Notes under the pieces: model-generated
Databases searched by the model: none
The model's input: the letters and a program-made list of their open reading frames with translations, nothing else
Told to the model about the DNA's origin: nothing
Made by a program: the position numbers and the translations under genes
NCBI GenBank assembly: GCA_029582165.1
Contig: CM055870.1
Span: forward strand, 40,883,013 to 40,947,012
Source: Portulaca oleracea
Lineage: Eukaryota; Streptophyta; Magnoliopsida; Caryophyllales; Portulacaceae
Length of the DNA stretch: 64,000 bases
Direction: 5' to 3'
In this document: positions 59,701-64,000 of the stretch, one piece after another
How positions within the stretch are numbered: the stretch's first letter is position 1
Layout of the letters: each line of letters opens with the position of its first letter

Positions 59701-61492
59701 GATATTCCTTGGTCTTTGTGTTGAAAGTATGATGGGTTGGAAATTGTGATTTGGAAGTACTGGTTTTAAAAAAGTTGGATTTGGAAATGTTGATTGATAC
59801 TAAAATGATATGAGATATGGAACCTGACTAATTAAAGGCTATGTGATCTTTGTTTGGTAAGGTTGTCTGGTCAAAGTTATTTGGAAATTTTTGACTTGTT
59901 TTAATGATGTTTTTACTTTGATTCTCGGAACTTGCAATCCCAAAGGGGACCTTAGCTGAAACTTGACTGCTTATTTTGATTGAGAAAGTTGTGTTCTTTG
60001 CTTAGTAAAATATGGATAGTCTTTTGATTCATTTGTTGAAAGTGTGGAATTGTTGGTTCTGGAAAAGGTTGGCTTTGGAAATGTTGTATTGAGACTGGTA
60101 TGACTTGAGATTGTAAATTGTACTTGATATTTATATGTGTGAATGTTTGTGATGGTCACCCGTGAGTTGAATTGAGAATGAAATGATGATGAGAAAAGGA
60201 TGATGAAAAAATTTTTTTGTTGGATTATGGTTTGTGAAGTTTAGGACTTCGTGGTGTACTGTTTATGCCCTAACATTCCCTTGGATGTCCTTAAACTGTG
60301 TCGTGACTTTTCCTGTTTTATGAGGCATGAATCCTGTAAGGGGATTTTCCTGTATAAATTGGTTGTCTGCTTTAATTGTTGGAAATGGTGTGATTTGCCT
60401 TGGTTGTTGGAAATTGTTATGACCTAGTTTCATTATTGGAAGTATCGTGACCTGCCTTAGAGAAAGATTATCTTTGCTTAGGTTGTTGGAAAACTGGGGT
60501 GAAATGTGGACGGCTAATAACTTATAAGACATTAATCTCCAAGTGAAACATTAAGCGGGTAAAATATGTTACTTCTCTGAAGCAAGGTGTTGACAAATCC
60601 TGGAACCATATGAGGATATAGTATCATGTTCTGTGTCTAGGACTGGCCATCAAAAATCGGGTCCTTCTGGAAACTCAATGTCTCGTCCCTTGTTAGAATT
60701 CTGATTCTAAAAGCAGAGACCTCTCAAAGGTCACCCGCATAATAAAACTGAATTAATTTTGATAAAGGAACTACTCTAACTATGGGTGTTGAATCTGATC
60801 CTGATGTTTTGAATCTGTTTCTGATTCTGATTTGGATAATTTGCTTCGAATCTTGTTCTAGTTGTTGGATAATTACCTGGTTTGAGAAGTTATGTTGAGT
60901 TTGTTGTCTGAATTACTTTGATTACTTTGATTTCTGATGTCTGATTCTAAATTATTGAAATGTCAGTTGAGATTTCTGGAATGTGGTGCTTTCTGAGTTG
61001 AAGGTTTATACTGTTGCTTCTTAAGTGTTGTTATTTCTGAACTCTGGATAATTCTGGGTTGGGATTCAAATGAGTTCCGAAAAGGTTTGACTTGTCCCCC
61101 CTCCCCCTCAAATGAATTGAAATGAATTTTAAACTGTTTTAACATTTAGGTGTAGACATTATTGAGGTTTTCCCCCTCATGTTTGTAAATGTTTTGTTTT
61201 CAGGTGAAGGCTTCTGTGATGGGGACAGGAACTAGCAGTGAGGACGTCTAGAGTTTTAGTTTTGGAGTTGTGTTTAAGGTTTGACAGTTTTGAAGTTAAG
61301 GATGTTTATTCTGAATTCTAAGATTGTTTAATTGTTATTTCCGTTGTTAAATAGTGGTAGTTTTCCTTCTTGCCTTGTATTCCTTCGGGGATACGGCAGT
61401 GACGCCCGAATAAAAGTTAAGTCTTCCGCTGAATTTCTGTCAACGTTAGTTTGGCTGTGACGTTTTCATAGTCGAATTTTCGGGGCGTTACA
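56774..61492 (+). mobile_element. 3' LTR of the large non-autonomous element
   Basis: It starts TGTAAAACCCCG and ends CGGGGCGTTACA. It is collinear with the 5' LTR except for a hAT insertion (58839-59499), about 350 bases missing near 59841, and about 80 extra bases at 60638-60722 (GACTGGCCATC to CTCAAAGG). It ends directly against satellite DNA. Confidence 0.9.
58839..59499. mobile_element. Non-autonomous hAT element (661 bp)
   Basis: Termini AAGGGGTTGGAA and the complement TAGGGGTGGAA. They are flanked by the 8-base duplication ATGGTAAC on both sides, and the 5' LTR shows the empty site with one ATGGTAAC. Subterminal regions are full of CGGTGC, GGTGCACCGG and CCGGTTTTT motifs, including the palindrome CCGGTTTTTAAAAACCGG. 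The 8-bp duplication and TIR fit the hAT superfamily. No transposase is encoded. Confidence 0.9.
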
Positions 61493-63463
61493 TTATGTCA
61501 TAAACTAGAAGAATATTAGGAACTTTTACAAGTGCAATAAGATGAAAAGGATAAGAAATATAATGACATTTTTTTTAAGAATATCAAATCTGGAATTTTG
61601 TGTATGAACAATGTTATTATCAGTCCACTTTTGCTGAATTTCATAAAAAATGCCTGCATGATCATAATTTCCCCAATAATTTCTCACAAACTAGAGGAAT
61701 TTTAGGAACTTTTCCAAGTGGAATCAGATCAAAAGGATATGAAATGAATTTACAATGGCATTTTTTTAAAAAAATTCAAATATGAAATTTCGACTATGAA
61801 CAATGTTGATATAAGTCCACTTTTGCTGGTGTTCATAAAAATGTTTACATAATCATATTTTTCATACCATTTTTACATGAACTAGAAGAATTTTAGAAAC
61901 TAGTGCAATCAGATTAAAAGGTTAAGAAATGGATGTATAATGACATTTTGTTTAAGAACTTCAAATCTGAATTTCTGCGTATGAACAGTGTTGATATCAA
62001 TCGATTTTTACTTTTTATCATACAAATATATGTATGATCTTATTTTTCCAACATTTTTGTCTTACACTAGAAGTATTTTAGAACATTTTCCAAGTGGAAT
62101 CAGATTAAAAGGATAAGAAATAAATATATAATGGCATTTTGTTTAATAGCTTTAAATATGAAATTCTAGGTATGAAAATTGTTGATATGAGTCCACTTTT
62201 GCTTGATTTTGTAAAATTGCATGCATGATAATATTTTTCCTAAAAATTTGTCATAATATAGGAGAATTTCAGGAAGCTTTTCAAAGTGGAATCAGATCAA
62301 AAGGATAAGAAATGAATTCATAATGACATTTTGTTTTAGAACATCAAATATAAAATTTTAGGCATGACCAGTTTTAATATTAGTCCACTTTCGCTTGCTT
62401 TTGTCAACATTCATGCATGATCATATTTGTCCAACAATTTTGTCATAACCTAAAGGAATTTTAGGAAGTTTTCCAAGAGGAATCAGGTCAAAAGGATAAG
62501 AAATGAATTTATAATGACATTTTGTTTAAGAACATCACACATGAAATTCTGGGTATGAACAATATTGATATCAGTCCACTTTATCTTGATTTTGTAAAAA
62601 TTCATCCAAGATCATACTTTTACAACAACTTTATCATACACTAGAGGAATTTTAGGAACTTTTCCAAGTGGAATCAAATCAAAAGGATAAGAAATGAATT
62701 TATAATGACATTTTGTTTAAAAACATCAAATCTGAAATTCTGTGTGTGCACAGTATAATGTTGATATAAACCCACTTTTGCTGGATTTTGTAAAAATGAA
62801 TGCATGATCATATTTTTTTTCGACACTTTTGTCATAAAATTGAAGACTTTTAGGAACATGTCCAGGTAGAATAAGATCAAAAGGATGAGAAATAAATTTA
62901 TAATGGCATTTTGTTTAAGAACTTCAAATCTTGAATTATGTTTACGAACAATGTTGATGTTAGTCCACTTTTGCTGCATTTTGTAAAAATGAATGCATGA
63001 TCATTATTTTCTCGACACTTTTTTCATAAACTAGAAGACCTTTAGGAACTTGTCCAAGTAGAATCAAATTAAAAGGATATGAAATGAATTAATAATGGCA
63101 TTTTGTTTAAGAATTTCAAAAATGAAATTCTGGGTATAAACAGTTTTGATATTAGTCCACTTTTGCTTGATTTAGTAAAAGTGCATGCATGATCATATTT
63201 TTCGAAAAATTTAATCATACACTAGAAGAATTTTAACAACTATTCCAAGTGGAATCAGATCAAAAAGACAAAAAATGAATTTATCGTGGCATTTTGTTTG
63301 AGAACTTCAAATTTGAAATTCCGGGTATGAACAATTTTGATATCACTCCACTTTTGCTGGATTTCGTTAAAATGCATGCATGATCATATTTTTCCAATAA
63401 TTTTGACATAAATGAGTAGGAATTTAAGGAACTATTCCAAGTGGAATAAGATCATAGAATAAG
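61493..63463 (+). repeat. Satellite DNA, about 192-bp monomers, about 10 copies
   Basis: Landmarks recur every 191-196 bases: AGTCCACTTTTGCT at about 61621, 61814, 62190, 62382, 62573, 62769, 62962, 63154 and 63345, with a diverged copy near 62000. Each monomer also has TAGAAGAATTTTAGGAACTT, AAGTGGAATCAGATCAAAAG, AATGACATTTTGTTTAAGAA and GCATGATCATATTTTT. Monomers are clearly diverged from each other. The period is close to nucleosomal length, as in many plant satellites. Confidence 0.9.
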
Positions 63464-63740
63464 AAATAATATAAAATTCGGCTCGGAACGAGACCGAACA
63501 TAAAAATGCATGCATTTATGACAAATTATGACATAAATGACAAATTATAAGGAATTTTTGGGGCTTTTTCAAAGTGGAATCAAATCAAAAGGATAAAAAA
63601 TGAATTTACAATGACATTTTGTTTAAAAACTTCAAAAATGAAATTTTGGCAATGAACGGTGTTGATAGAAGTCAACTTTTGCTTAATTTCATAATAATGT
63701 TTATGTTCGGTCTCGTTCCGAGCCAAATTTTATATTATTT
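63464..63740. repeat. 41-bp inverted repeats around a satellite-like segment
   Basis: The left arm (63464-63504) and right arm (63700-63740) are inverted copies with one difference (TTCGGCTCGG against TTTGGCTCGG). Between them lies one further satellite-like monomer (AGTGGAATCAAATCAAAAGG) and a short duplication of GACAAATTATGACATAAAT. No target duplication is obvious. Confidence 0.8.
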
Positions 63741-64000
63741 ATAGGGTATTTTTGTTTGTTCTAACCCTAGAATTATATATTAGATATGATAATTTTATGT
63801 TTTGTAGGAAAATAATGAGTTAGAAGACAATTGAGCTTAATTAAGGGTTTTTAAGGAATCCCGAGTGATTTCCCGAGCCGACCCAAGTCAACCCGAGCCG
63901 ACCGGGTACTCTTCCTCCATCACGTCAGTCAGGACAGACGGGCGTTACACCTGAGTTACAGTGGTCGCGCCCGTAACTTTGCTCTGCCGCGTCAAGACAT
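63741..64000. other. Unassigned sequence at the window edge
   Basis: It starts AT-rich and becomes GC-richer, with a short repeat of CCCGAGCCGACC. It may be the start of another LTR element, but no boundary, primer site or frame can be seen before the window ends. Confidence 0.3.

Overview
The window is plant nuclear DNA made almost entirely of transposable elements and their debris. The evidence is plant-type Ty3/gypsy chromoviruses with an initiator tRNA-Met primer site, an L1-type LINE with a plant-style ORF1, TA-flanked MITEs, hAT and Tourist-like elements, and a fragment of a plant TBL (trichome birefringence-like) gene. The species cannot be named from sequence alone. A eudicot is likely. 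No intact host gene was found.

1-33.9 kb: a tandem array of one Tekay/Del-type chromovirus with a period of about 9.45 kb (LTR about 3.4 kb, internal region about 6.05 kb). Neighbouring units share single LTRs: LTR-int-LTR-int-LTR-int-LTR. Three internal regions are near full length and the fourth is truncated. Each full unit has a primer site, an extra acidic ORF before gag, a fused gag-pol frame (two zinc knuckles, protease, RT, RNase H, integrase, chromodomain) and a duplicated polypurine-tract block. All copies are broken, and two in-frame TGA stops are shared by the three full copies. The third LTR is split by an inverted solo LTR of a close relative (17182-21133). The fourth unit joins LTR to gag through a roughly 16-bp microhomology, and stops inside RT at a LINE fragment.

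33.9-47.2 kb: the 5' half of a minus-strand LINE, then a chain of elements mostly separated by long (TA)n runs: a 538-bp MITE, a 5.7-kb foldback element (A), a fragment of the same MITE type, a 3.8-kb foldback element (B), a LINE 3' end and a 563-bp MITE. A and B have inverted arms of about 0.8-0.9 kb. Each arm carries an inward-facing ATG exon with a splice donor, and the interiors hold dozens of copies of a short motif (TTGATGTTCAT in A, TTGATGTCCAT in B). They are the most unusual objects here.

47.2-52.1 kb: an AT-rich repeat region with another short-motif array and a promoter/5' exon-like end on the minus strand, a Tourist-like MITE with a GA tract, and one exon of a TBL pseudogene.

52.1-61.5 kb: a non-autonomous LTR element with very long LTRs (about 4.3-4.7 kb) and only about 370 bp between them. 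It resembles the gypsy array in its primer site, twin polypurine block and LTR modules. Its 3' LTR carries a hAT element with an 8-bp target duplication.

61.5-64 kb: a tandem satellite with a monomer of about 192 bp, a 41-bp inverted repeat around a satellite-like segment, and unassigned GC-richer sequence to the end.
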